64,000 nt of DNA from Pasteurella sp049670895 (GTDB lineage Bacteria; Pseudomonadota; Gammaproteobacteria; Enterobacterales; Pasteurellaceae). Position numbers and translations under genes: made by a program. Each line of letters opens with the position of its first letter. Position 1 is the stretch's first letter. The notes under the pieces are model-generated. The model searched no databases and was not told where the DNA came from. It saw only the letters and a list, made by a program, of their open reading frames with translations. Positions 55,196 through 63,804 of the stretch are shown one piece after another. The stretch lies in the NCBI RefSeq assembly GCF_049670895.1, contig NZ_CP187170.1; one strand, given 5' to 3'.

Positions 55196-55387
55196 CTCTC
55201 TTCCCCTAGATAAAATGCCTTATTCTACTCTCTTTTAAACAGATTAATAGGCTAGATTTGCCAAAATAACAGTGGAGAATTCTCATTCAAATGTGCATAC
55301 TGTGTAGCACATCACATTTTTTATGTTGATTTTATTTATAATGAACCGTCTAACTTGTATTAACTCATTAATTTAGAGGATTGTTTT

Positions 55388-57667
55388 ATGGATGCACAAT
55401 TACGTCAAGCCGCATTAGAGTTTCATGAATATCCAACACCAGGGAAAATTGAGGTGACCCCAACTAAATCCCTTGCTACACAACGTGATTTAGCCCTTGC
55501 TTATTCACCAGGCGTTGCCGTCCCTTGCCTAGAAATTCAAGCGGATCCTTCTGCTTCTTATCGCTACACCTCACGTGGTAATTTAGTCGCCGTTATTTCC
55601 AATGGTACCGCAGTATTGGGTTTAGGCAATATTGGGGCATTAGCAGGTAAACCTGTCATGGAAGGGAAAGGTGTCTTATTCAAGAAATTCGCTGACGTAA
55701 ATGTATTTGATATCGAAATTGATGAAAAAGATCCTGATAAATTAGTCGATATTATTGCCTCTCTTGAACCTACTTTTGGTGGAATCAACCTTGAGGACAT
55801 CAAAGCACCAGAATGTTTTTACATTGAACAAAAATTACGTGAGCGAATGAAAATTCCCGTCTTCCATGATGATCAACATGGTACAGCCATCATCAGTGCT
55901 GCTGCGGTGCTCAATGGCTTGCGTATTGTGAAAAAAGACATTGCCAAAGTGAAGTTAGTCGCTTCAGGAGCAGGTGCGGCATCGATTGCCTGTTTAAACT
56001 TATTAGTGAGTTTAGGCTTACCTCGTGAAAATATTGTGGTTTGTGATTCAAAAGGGGTGATTTTCCATGGTCGTGATGAACGCATGGACGACACCAAAAA
56101 ACTGTATGCGATTGAAGATAACGGAACACGCACATTGGCAGAAGTCATTAATGATGCGGATATTTTCTTAGGCTGTTCTGCGGCTGGCACATTAACCCAA
56201 GAAATGGTGAAAAGCATGGCGGCAAGCCCTTTAATTTTGGCATTGGCGAACCCTGAACCTGAAATTTTACCGCCATTGGCGAAAGCAGTACGTCCAGATG
56301 CCATTGTTTGTACGGGTCGCTCTGATTATCCGAACCAAGTGAACAACGTGCTTTGCTTCCCGTTTATTTTCCGTGGGGCATTAGACGTCAGTGCCACCGC
56401 AATTAATGAAGAAATGAAACTTGCTGCGGTACATGCCATTGCCGATCTTGCCTTAGCAGAACAAAACGAAGTGGTGACCTCTGCCTATGGCGAAACTGAA
56501 TTATCTTTCGGCCCTGACTATTTAATTCCAAAACCGTTTGATCCTCGTTTAATCATCAAAATTGCCCCTGCCGTAGCGAAAGCCGCAATGGATTCAGGGG
56601 TAGCAACCCGTCCAATTGAAGATTTCGATGCCTATATTGAAAAACTGACACAGTTCGTTTACAAAACCAATTTGTTTATGAAACCTGTTTTTGCACAAGC
56701 CAAAGCAAATAAAAAACGCATTCTGTTAACAGACGGCGAAGAATCCCGTGTGTTACATGCAGTGCAAGAAATTGCCACGTTAGGTATTGCTAACCCTGTG
56801 TTACTCGGTCGCCCTCAAATTATCGAACATAAAATCAAACAATTAGGTTTGCAAATTCAAGCAGGACGTGATTTTGACTTAGTGGATATTGAAAATAACC
56901 CTTATTACGAAGAATGTTGGCAAGATTATTATCACAATAATAAACGCCGTGGCATTACGCCAGCTGGGGCAAAACGGAAAATGTTACATAATCCAACCGT
57001 GATCGGTGCCACCTTATTATCTTTAGGTAAAGCCGATGCCATGCTGTGCGGATTAGTCGGACCCTATTCTTCTCATTTAGACAATATTAAAGCGATTTTA
57101 GGGGTGCAATCTTGCATCAAAACCCCTGCCACCGTAAATGGGTTGATTCTCCCGACAGGTAACTTATTTATTGCGGATACCTTTGTGAATCAAGATCCGA
57201 CGGCACAAGAATTAGCCGAAATTACCATTATGGCGGCTAATGAAATTCGTCGCTTTGGTATTGAACCTCAAGTTGCCTTAGTTTCTCATTCCAATTACGG
57301 CACCTTTAATGATCCAAGTGCGGTGAAAATGCGTGAAGTTTTACACCTCGTAAAAGACAAAGCACCAGACCTCATTATTGACGGGGAAATGCACTGTGAT
57401 ATGGCATTAAATGAAAAACTGCGTAATGACATCATGCCAGATAGCCCTTTAAAAGGGGCAGCAAATTTATTGGTGATGCCAAATATGGAAGCTGCACGAA
57501 TCAGTTTAAACTTACTGCAAGGCACTACCACGCCAATTACCATTGGACCAATTTTAATGGGCATTAACAAACCAGCTCAAATTCTGACCTCTGCCTCTTC
57601 AGTACGCCGAATTATTAACATGGTGGCTATCGCCTCCGCCAATGTGGATAATTGCGATATCAATTAA
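55388..57667 (+). CDS. maeB: NADP-dependent malic enzyme MaeB
   Basis: Oxidative decarboxylation of malate to pyruvate with NADPH. 759 residues: malic enzyme N domain (~18-150, with YSPGVAVPCLEI), NAD-binding domain (~160-420, VASGAGAASIACLNLLVSLG), and a C-terminal phosphotransacetylase-like domain (~425-750) that is regulatory in E. coli MaeB. AGAGGATT precedes the start. Stands as a single-gene unit with its own terminator. Confidence 0.97.
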   Translation: MDAQLRQAALEFHEYPTPGKIEVTPTKSLATQRDLALAYSPGVAVPCLEIQADPSASYRYTSRGNLVAVISNGTAVLGLGNIGALAGKPVMEGKGVLFKKFADVNVFDIEIDEKDPDKLVDIIASLEPTFGGINLEDIKAPECFYIEQKLRERMKIPVFHDDQHGTAIISAAAVLNGLRIVKKDIAKVKLVASGAGAASIACLNLLVSLGLPRENIVVCDSKGVIFHGRDERMDDTKKLYAIEDNGTRTLAEVINDADIFLGCSAAGTLTQEMVKSMAASPLILALANPEPEILPPLAKAVRPDAIVCTGRSDYPNQVNNVLCFPFIFRGALDVSATAINEEMKLAAVHAIADLALAEQNEVVTSAYGETELSFGPDYLIPKPFDPRLIIKIAPAVAKAAMDSGVATRPIEDFDAYIEKLTQFVYKTNLFMKPVFAQAKANKKRILLTDGEESRVLHAVQEIATLGIANPVLLGRPQIIEHKIKQLGLQIQAGRDFDLVDIENNPYYEECWQDYYHNNKRRGITPAGAKRKMLHNPTVIGATLLSLGKADAMLCGLVGPYSSHLDNIKAILGVQSCIKTPATVNGLILPTGNLFIADTFVNQDPTAQELAEITIMAANEIRRFGIEPQVALVSHSNYGTFNDPSAVKMREVLHLVKDKAPDLIIDGEMHCDMALNEKLRNDIMPDSPLKGAANLLVMPNMEAARISLNLLQGTTTPITIGPILMGINKPAQILTSASSVRRIINMVAIASANVDNCDIN

Positions 57668-57674
57668 CCCATCT

Positions 57675-57706
57675 GGGTGGAAATTCTTCATTTCCACCCT
57701 TTTTTT
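57675..57706 (+). terminator. Terminator after maeB
   Basis: GGGTGGAAA-TTCTTCA-TTTCCACCC followed by TTTTTTT. Confidence 0.9.
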
Positions 57707-57882
57707 GACGCAAAACTTGCGAAAAATTGACCGCACTTTACCCTTGCAGAGCAGAAAAAAACCGCTCAACTGTTGAGAAATTCATCAGAAATAATGATCT
57801 TGATCAAATTTTCTGATAAAATCTGCCTACTTTTTTTGGCAATCATGCCAACCCTACTTTTACTCAAATAAAGGAAATTATT

Positions 57883-58527
57883 ATGGCTTACACTCTACCT
57901 GAACTTGGCTATGCTTATGATGCATTAGAGCCACACTTCGATGCAATGACAATGGAAATCCACCATAGCAAACATCACCAAGCATATGTCAACAATGCTA
58001 ATGCTGCATTAGAAAACTTACCTGAATTAGCCAAAGGCTGCCCAGGTGAATTATTAACAAAATTAGCTGACGTGCCAGCAGACAAATTCACCGCTATTCG
58101 TAACAACGTTGGTGGACACTTAAACCACACCCTTTTCTGGAAAGGTTTGAAAAAAGGCACGACCTTACAAGGTGCCTTAAAAGACGCATTAATTCGTGAT
58201 TTCGGATCTGTAGAAGCCTTCCAAGCAGAATTTGAAAAAGCAGCAGCAACCCGTTTTGGTTCAGGCTGGGCATGGTTAGTGTTACAAGAAAACGGTAAAT
58301 TAGCCGTTGTTTCTACCGCAAACCAAGATTCACCAGTAATGGGGAAAGAGATCGCAGGTTGCGAAGGTTATCCATTATTAGGTTTAGATGTTTGGGAACA
58401 TGCCTACTACTTGAAGTTCCAAAACCGTCGTCCAGACTACATTAAAGAATTCTGGAACGTGGTCAACTGGGACTTCGTTGCTGAACGTTTTGAGAAAAAA
58501 ACAGAACATTGCAACTGCACAAAATAA
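57883..58527 (+). CDS. sodA: Manganese superoxide dismutase
   Basis: Dismutates superoxide in the cytoplasm. 214 residues. Metal ligands appear in EIHHSKHHQAYV, GGHLNHTLFWKGL, DVWEHAYYLKF; NQDSPVMGKEI with Gln is Mn-type. Compared with E. coli SodA it has an extra C-terminal tail RFEKKTEHCNCTK containing a Cys-x-Cys. AAAGGAAA ribosome-binding site. Upstream (57790-57809) is a TGATCTTGATCA palindrome with weak Fur/FNR resemblance. Confidence 0.96.
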   Translation: MAYTLPELGYAYDALEPHFDAMTMEIHHSKHHQAYVNNANAALENLPELAKGCPGELLTKLADVPADKFTAIRNNVGGHLNHTLFWKGLKKGTTLQGALKDALIRDFGSVEAFQAEFEKAAATRFGSGWAWLVLQENGKLAVVSTANQDSPVMGKEIAGCEGYPLLGLDVWEHAYYLKFQNRRPDYIKEFWNVVNWDFVAERFEKKTEHCNCTK

Positions 58528-58552
58528 TGGTGCAACTGCGATAAGTGAGAAT

Positions 58553-58579
58553 AAAATCCCCTCTCAAGAGGGGATTTTT
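58553..58579 (+). terminator. Terminator after sodA
   Basis: AAAATCCCCTCT-CA-AGAGGGGATTTTT: strong stem with T-run. Confidence 0.92.
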
Positions 58580-58740
58580 CTGCGTTTAGCCCTTCAAAGA
58601 TCCATTTATTCATTTGGGATTTTTTTCAGTTTATGAAGCAGATCACATTTATGAATAAAAAATCAGTAGAGATAGCAGACGCATTTCTCTAAAATGTCAG
58701 CCCCCTCATTCTTTCTCGTATTAATCTCAAGGAGTCGTTT

Positions 58741-60711
58741 ATGGATAGAAGACGTTTTCTACAATTAGGTGCATGCAGTATCCTTACCTTTACTGCGTCG
58801 AAATATGCCTTTGCCACCCCACAAAATACCGCTTCGTTACGTGTCATTGCCACCACTGACTTACACAGTTTTTTGACGGACTTTGACTATTATAAAGACG
58901 CACCAACAGAAAAGTTTGGCTTTACTCGTGCCGCTTCGTTAATTCGTCAAGCACGCAAGGAAGTGCATAACTCCGTCTTGGTCGATAATGGTGATTTAAT
59001 TCAAGGTAACCCAATTGCTGACTATCAAGCGGCAAAAGGCTATAAAGAAGGCAAAATGAACCCTGCAATCGAAGTGCTCAATGCCATGAAATATGATGTC
59101 GGCACATTAGGAAATCACGAATTTAACTATGGTTTAAAATATTTAGATGATGCAATTGCAGAAGCCAACTTCCCTATCATCAATGCCAATGTGGTGAAAG
59201 CGGATTCAGGTGAACCGCGTTACCAACCTTATGTGATTCAAGAGAAAGGGCTCATGGACGCCAATGGTCACTTACAGGTTGTCAAAATTGGGTATATTGG
59301 CTTTGTTCCCCCACAAGTCATGTTCTGGGATAAATCCCATTTAGATGGTCATGTTCTCGCACATGATATCAAGAAAACCGCCGAAAAATATGTGCCTGAA
59401 TTAAAAGCAAAAGGGGCGGATATCATTATTGCCCTTGCTCACACAGGTCCATCTGATGAACCTTATAAAGAAGGGGCTGAAAACTCAGCCTTCTATCTTG
59501 CGGATGTGAAAGGGATTGATGCGGTCATTTTCGGTCACGCACACCGCTTATTCCCAAATAAAGAATTTGCAAAATCACCGAATGTCGATATTGAAAAAGG
59601 AACGGTAAAAGGGATTCCTGAAAGTATGGCGGGTTACTGGGGTAACAACATTAGCGTCGTCGATTTAGATCTTGCTCAACATGGTGATAAATGGGTGGTG
59701 GTCAATGGTAAAGCGGAAATTCGTCCAATTTACGACAACGAGAAAAAAGTAGCCATTGCACAACCTGATGATGAAATGAACGCCATTCTTGCACCTGTGC
59801 ATGATGCCACTCGTCAATTCGTTTCACAACCGATTGGTAAAGCCACCGATAACATGTTCAGCTATCTTGCCTTAGTACAAGATGACCCAACAGTACAAAT
59901 CGTCAACCAAGCACAACGTGCTTATGCTGAAAATGTGGTGAAAAACTTACCTGAACTAGCAGGCTTACCAGTGCTAAGTGCGGGTGCACCATTTAAAGCA
60001 GGTGGTCGTAAAAACGATCCAAATGGTTATACCGAAGTGGATAAAGGTCAATTAACCTTCCGCAATGCGGCTGACCTCTATCTATACCCAAATACATTGG
60101 TGATTGTTAAAGTGACTGGGGCGGAATTAAAAGAATGGTTAGAATGCAGTGCAGCCATGTTTAAACAAATCGATCCAACCTCGGAGCAAACACAACATTT
60201 ATTAGATTGGACAGGCTTCCGCACCTATAACTTTGATGTGATGGATGGTGTAAATTATCAATTCGACATCACTAAACCACCACGTTATAACGGTGATTGT
60301 AAATTAATTAACGCCAATTCCGAGCGTGTTATTGACTTAACTTATCAAGGTAAACCTGTTGATCCAAAAGCAGAATTCTTAATTGCCACCAACAATTACC
60401 GTGCTTATACGGGCAAATTCCCTGGTACAGGGGAAAGCCATGTGGTGTTTGCCGCACCAGATGAAAGCCGCCAAATTTTAGCAAACTACATTTCAGCTGA
60501 AAGCCAAGCCCATGGTCAAGTTAGCCCAAATGCAGATAAAAACTGGCGTATTGCCCCTATCAACAGCAAAGTGAAATTGGATATTCGTTTTGAAACGTCA
60601 CCAAGTGAAAAAGCGAAACAGTTTATCCAAGAAAAAGCACAGTATCCAATGAATTACGTTGGCACTGATGATGTTGGCTTTGCGATCTATCAAATCGATC
60701 TGAGCAAATAA
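58741..60711 (+). CDS. cpdB: 2',3'-cyclic-nucleotide 2'-phosphodiesterase/3'-nucleotidase
   Basis: Periplasmic hydrolase of 2',3'-cyclic and 3'-nucleotides, scavenging phosphate and nucleosides. 656 residues: metallophosphoesterase domain (~33-340; TTDLHSFL, DNGDLIQGNP, TLGNHEFNYG, FGHAHRLFP) and C-terminal 5'-nucleotidase domain (~370-620). The N-terminus MDRRRFLQLGA resembles a twin-arginine signal, with cleavage likely near YAFA. AAGGAG upstream. Single-gene unit. Confidence 0.96.
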   Translation: MDRRRFLQLGACSILTFTASKYAFATPQNTASLRVIATTDLHSFLTDFDYYKDAPTEKFGFTRAASLIRQARKEVHNSVLVDNGDLIQGNPIADYQAAKGYKEGKMNPAIEVLNAMKYDVGTLGNHEFNYGLKYLDDAIAEANFPIINANVVKADSGEPRYQPYVIQEKGLMDANGHLQVVKIGYIGFVPPQVMFWDKSHLDGHVLAHDIKKTAEKYVPELKAKGADIIIALAHTGPSDEPYKEGAENSAFYLADVKGIDAVIFGHAHRLFPNKEFAKSPNVDIEKGTVKGIPESMAGYWGNNISVVDLDLAQHGDKWVVVNGKAEIRPIYDNEKKVAIAQPDDEMNAILAPVHDATRQFVSQPIGKATDNMFSYLALVQDDPTVQIVNQAQRAYAENVVKNLPELAGLPVLSAGAPFKAGGRKNDPNGYTEVDKGQLTFRNAADLYLYPNTLVIVKVTGAELKEWLECSAAMFKQIDPTSEQTQHLLDWTGFRTYNFDVMDGVNYQFDITKPPRYNGDCKLINANSERVIDLTYQGKPVDPKAEFLIATNNYRAYTGKFPGTGESHVVFAAPDESRQILANYISAESQAHGQVSPNADKNWRIAPINSKVKLDIRFETSPSEKAKQFIQEKAQYPMNYVGTDDVGFAIYQIDLSK

Positions 60712-61248
60712 TCTTGCTTTCAAGGCATAAAATACAAAAGCAACGTGCGTCAAAACACGTTGCTTTTTGATTCCCTAACACCTCACAACCGAGACAAAAC
60801 AGGTTTAAAATCCACCGCACTTTGGCTGAAGGTTAGTCATATCATGACAAAAAAGAGGGGCTAACATCAATGCCCCCCCTTATTAGCAACCACATCAAGC
60901 ACAATACTTCCACGTTTTGGTTGATTTTCCACCTTCTGCATTGCAATAAAACAGTAAGATTAATTGCTTTTTTTAACGTTCAAAAATTTTCTAGGATTTT
61001 TACGCTTTCCCTTAAAAATTCACCAAAAAAATAAATTTTTCTATACAGAAAATAATCAATATTAGATATTATCTAAAAAAACACACCTTTTTTCATACAA
61101 ATAATTAGCTTTATTAAAAAGAATAAAATAATTCAGAAAAAAGGTTTGCATAACCTCAAACCTTTATTGCATAGTATCTGCGAGCCCGTCGGGTGACAAG
61201 ATAATAAAACAATGCAAACATTTACAATATTTTAAGAGGAAATCAATC
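60712..61248. other. Intergenic region between cpdB and gdhA
   Basis: 537 bases without a gene. Contents: cpdB terminator (60738-60768), an uptake signal near 60815, a long A/T tract (60950-61140), and a leader with a 8-bp hairpin AAGGTTTG...CAAACCTT (61141-61164) plus a small CCCG-T-CGGG stem (61185-61193) before gdhA. No other structure seen. Confidence 0.6.
60738..60768 (+). terminator. Terminator after cpdB
   Basis: AAGCAACGTG-CGTCAAAA-CACGTTGCTT followed by TTT. Confidence 0.88.
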
Positions 61249-62601
61249 ATGTCAAACACAGTCCAATCATTAGAAGAGTTTTTAGCTTCCGTTGCACAAC
61301 GCGATTCACACCAACCTGAATTTTTACAAGCCGTACGTGAAGTATTTACCTCTATCTGGCCTTTCTTAGAAGCCAATCCAAAATATCGTTCACAAGCGTT
61401 ATTAGAACGCTTAGTTGAACCTGAGCGTGCCATTCAATTCCGTGTTGCATGGACAGATGACAAAGGTCAAACACAAGTGAACCGTGCATTCCGTGTACAA
61501 TTCAACAGTGCCATCGGTCCATTTAAAGGCGGTATGCGTTTCCATCCATCGGTTAACTTATCTATCTTAAAATTCTTAGGTTTTGAACAAATCTTCAAAA
61601 ATGCGTTAACCACATTACCTATGGGTGGTGGTAAAGGTGGTTCAGACTTCGATCCAAAAGGTAAATCTGACGGTGAAGTTATGCGTTTCTGCCAAGCGTT
61701 AATCGCAGAATTATATCGTCATGTTGGTCCAGATACTGACGTACCAGCAGGCGACATCGGTGTAGGCGGTCGTGAAGTGGGCTACCTTGCTGGTTATATG
61801 AAAAAATTATCTAACCAAGCCGCTTGTGTGTTCACTGGTCGTGGTCTTTCTTTCGGTGGTAGCTTGATTCGTCCTGAAGCAACAGGTTATGGCTTAGTGT
61901 ATTTTGCTCAAGCGATGCTTGCAGAAAAAGGTCAAAGCTTCAAAGGTAAAACCGTTTCTGTATCAGGTTCAGGTAACGTAGCACAATATGCTATCGAAAA
62001 AGCATTGCAATTAGGTGCTAAAGTGGTGACCTGCTCTGACTCATCAGGTTATGTCTACGATGAAGCGGGTTTCACTGCTGAAAAATTAGCCGCATTAATG
62101 GAATTGAAAAACGAAAAACGTGGTCGTGTTGAAGAATACGCAAAACAATTCGGTTTGAAATATGTGGCAGGCAAAACGCCTTGGGAAGTGAAAGTGGATA
62201 TCGCTCTTCCTTGTGCAACCCAAAACGAATTAGATTTAGCCTCTGCGAAAACCTTAATTGCCAATGGCGTACAATTAGTGGCTGAAGGTGCGAATATGCC
62301 AACCACAATCGAAGCTACTGATGCACTTTTAGAAGCGGGTGTATTATTTGGACCAGGTAAAGCAGCCAACGCAGGTGGTGTGGCAACTTCTGGTTTAGAA
62401 ATGGCTCAAAGCTCACAACGCTTATACTGGACAGCAGAAGAAGTGGATCAAAAATTACATCAAATTATGTTAGATATCCACGCTAACTGTAAAAAATACG
62501 GTACCGTGGAAGGTCAAGAAAACATTAACTATGTGATTGGTGCAAACGTTGCTGGTTTCGTGAAAGTGGCAGATGCGATGTTAGCACAGGGTGTGTATTA
62601 A
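61249..62601 (+). CDS. gdhA: NADP-specific glutamate dehydrogenase
   Basis: Assimilates ammonium into glutamate. 450 residues, hexameric class I. Catalytic Lys in PMGGGKGGSDFDPKGKSD near residue 128; nucleotide-binding GSGNVAQYAIEKALQLGA near 240. Preceded by AAGAGGAAA. With the Nrf system in the same window the cell can make ammonium from nitrite and fix it, though the genes are far apart. Confidence 0.97.
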   Translation: MSNTVQSLEEFLASVAQRDSHQPEFLQAVREVFTSIWPFLEANPKYRSQALLERLVEPERAIQFRVAWTDDKGQTQVNRAFRVQFNSAIGPFKGGMRFHPSVNLSILKFLGFEQIFKNALTTLPMGGGKGGSDFDPKGKSDGEVMRFCQALIAELYRHVGPDTDVPAGDIGVGGREVGYLAGYMKKLSNQAACVFTGRGLSFGGSLIRPEATGYGLVYFAQAMLAEKGQSFKGKTVSVSGSGNVAQYAIEKALQLGAKVVTCSDSSGYVYDEAGFTAEKLAALMELKNEKRGRVEEYAKQFGLKYVAGKTPWEVKVDIALPCATQNELDLASAKTLIANGVQLVAEGANMPTTIEATDALLEAGVLFGPGKAANAGGVATSGLEMAQSSQRLYWTAEEVDQKLHQIMLDIHANCKKYGTVEGQENINYVIGANVAGFVKVADAMLAQGVY

Positions 62602-62629
62602 TCTCCCCCATAAAATAATGTAAAAATAG

Positions 62630-62670
62630 ACCGCACTTTGTCTTTCTCGTACAAAGTGCGGTTTCTTTTT
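62630..62670 (+). terminator. Uptake-signal terminator after gdhA
   Basis: ACCGCACTTTGT ... ACAAAGTGCGGT (12-bp arms, loop TCTTTCTCGT-like) followed by TTCTTTTT. Lies between convergent genes. Confidence 0.9.
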
Positions 62671-62690
62671 GGGGAATTTCTCTGGCTCAA

Positions 62691-63302
62691 TTAGGCTGAA
62701 TTTTGTGCCGGTGAATGGTGTCCATGCCCGTGTCCATGCCCGTGTCCGTGTCCGTGTCCGTGTCCGTGTCCGTGTCCGTGTCCGTGTCCGTGTCCGTGTC
62801 CGTGTCCACCACGCAAATGAATGATTTTACCTTCTTTATCAACATGAAAGGCTTTCCCAAATCCTTTTACATACAGGCTTTGTTTAGGTGTCAAACTGAA
62901 TAATTTGAAATCTGATAAACGGGCGAGATGATCAATGCGTTCACCATAACGATGACGTAATGCCCCTAATAACTCCTTCCCTTCCTCGCTGTCTTTGTCC
63001 ACTAAGCGAGAATCTGCACGGGTGGTTAACCGCTTGCGTGCAAACAATTCTCGAGCGGTCTTTTCATCTTCGATGAGCATTAAAGAGACTTTCGGAACAG
63101 ATTGTAAATTGCGGGCATGTTTTGCCATGTCTGAAATCAAGACCACATACTGCTCGTTATAATAGGCAAAAGGGGCGTAGCTGGCATTAGGCTCACCTTG
63201 TTCATTGACCGTTGCCAATTGAATGCTCTGACAATCATTTCTGAAATCCACAATTTCAGCACCAATTTTTGCTTGTAAAACCTGTTGACGTGCTTCCGTC
63301 AT
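62691..63302 (-). CDS. hutZ: Heme utilisation protein HutZ/HugZ with poly(Gly-His) tail
   Basis: Split-barrel, pyridoxamine-oxidase-like heme-degrading or heme-storage protein. Start at ATG 63302, with GGAGGA ideally placed; an in-frame TTG at 63314 lies on this site. 203 residues. The family core is residues 1-160 (QSIQLATVNEQGEPNASYAPF; DSRLVDKDSEEG; LYVKGFGKAFHVD). After HLRG come 15 consecutive Gly-His pairs encoded by a hexanucleotide repeat, then HSPAQNSA. A Fur-like box lies 23 bases upstream, and a TonB-dependent receptor gene is divergent. Confidence 0.92.
   Translation of the reverse strand: MTEARQQVLQAKIGAEIVDFRNDCQSIQLATVNEQGEPNASYAPFAYYNEQYVVLISDMAKHARNLQSVPKVSLMLIEDEKTARELFARKRLTTRADSRLVDKDSEEGKELLGALRHRYGERIDHLARLSDFKLFSLTPKQSLYVKGFGKAFHVDKEGKIIHLRGGHGHGHGHGHGHGHGHGHGHGHGHGHGHGHHSPAQNSA
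62719..62808. repeat. Hexanucleotide repeat (TGTCCG)n encoding Gly-His
   Basis: Fifteen 6-base units. Ten perfect TGTCCG copies (62743-62802) are followed by one TGTCCA and preceded by four units alternating TGTCCA and TGCCCG. All variants are synonymous, so the protein repeat is uninterrupted. The perfect core is prone to slippage; each event changes the tail by one Gly-His without shifting frame. Confidence 0.97.
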
Positions 63303-63324
63303 CTTATCCTCCAAACGTTAATTT

Positions 63325-63340
63325 GATAATGATTTTCATT
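63325..63340. promoter_or_regulatory. Fur-like box upstream of hutZ
   Basis: GATAATGATTTTCATT resembles the first three hexamers of the Fur consensus GATAATGATAATCATTATC; immediately upstream of the hutZ ribosome-binding site. Confidence 0.7.
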
Positions 63341-63744
63341 TGCGTAATTATGTGAAAAATCCCCTATTTGTCAATGTAAATTCTTTGTTAATAAACAACG
63401 AAACGGGTATTCAGACCAGTGTTGAGTTTAGGGCGTTAATCTATCCCTTTCATTTATCAGAAAATTTCATGCTATCTCGGCATAAACAAAGCACGCTTTT
63501 TTATTGAGGCATTCCACTTCACAACCTGTTTCTCGGAAAATAACACTGATCATGTTGGGCGAATGTTGGGGGATAAGAGCCTTGATCTTGATGAAATTTC
63601 CCATCTTATGCTCAGGCATTGGTGTAAACAGGTTTACGATAATATGGGGTTACCTTTCTGCTTTGCTTGCTATTTGGCTTGCTGTTTTGTTAAAGCAATT
63701 TATTAAAAACTGATCAAAAAATATACTTGACTTGCTTTAAATTT

Positions 63745-63764
63745 AAATGATAATGATAATCGTT
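63745..63764. promoter_or_regulatory. Fur box upstream of TonB receptor
   Basis: AAATGATAATGATAATCGTT contains GATAATGATAATC, a close match to the Fur consensus, about 40 bases before the receptor start. Confidence 0.82.
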
Positions 63765-63804
63765 TTTTGTCATTATTTTAACATTAAATTAACAAGGTGA
63801 TGCT

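Larger units (their letters stand above)
63303..63804. other. Divergent iron-regulated intergenic region
   Basis: 502 bases between hutZ and the TonB receptor gene. It holds a Fur-like box at each end (63325-63340 and 63745-63764). In the middle, 63441-63706 is open in one plus frame that ends in a 47-codon ATG frame (63563-63706, MLGDKSLDLDEIS...), a possible small gene or fossil without a ribosome-binding site. Confidence 0.55.

Noticed and set aside
62719..62808. A CRISPR array or intergenic minisatellite
   Set aside because: Units are 6 bases without spacers and lie inside a coding frame as Gly-His codons.
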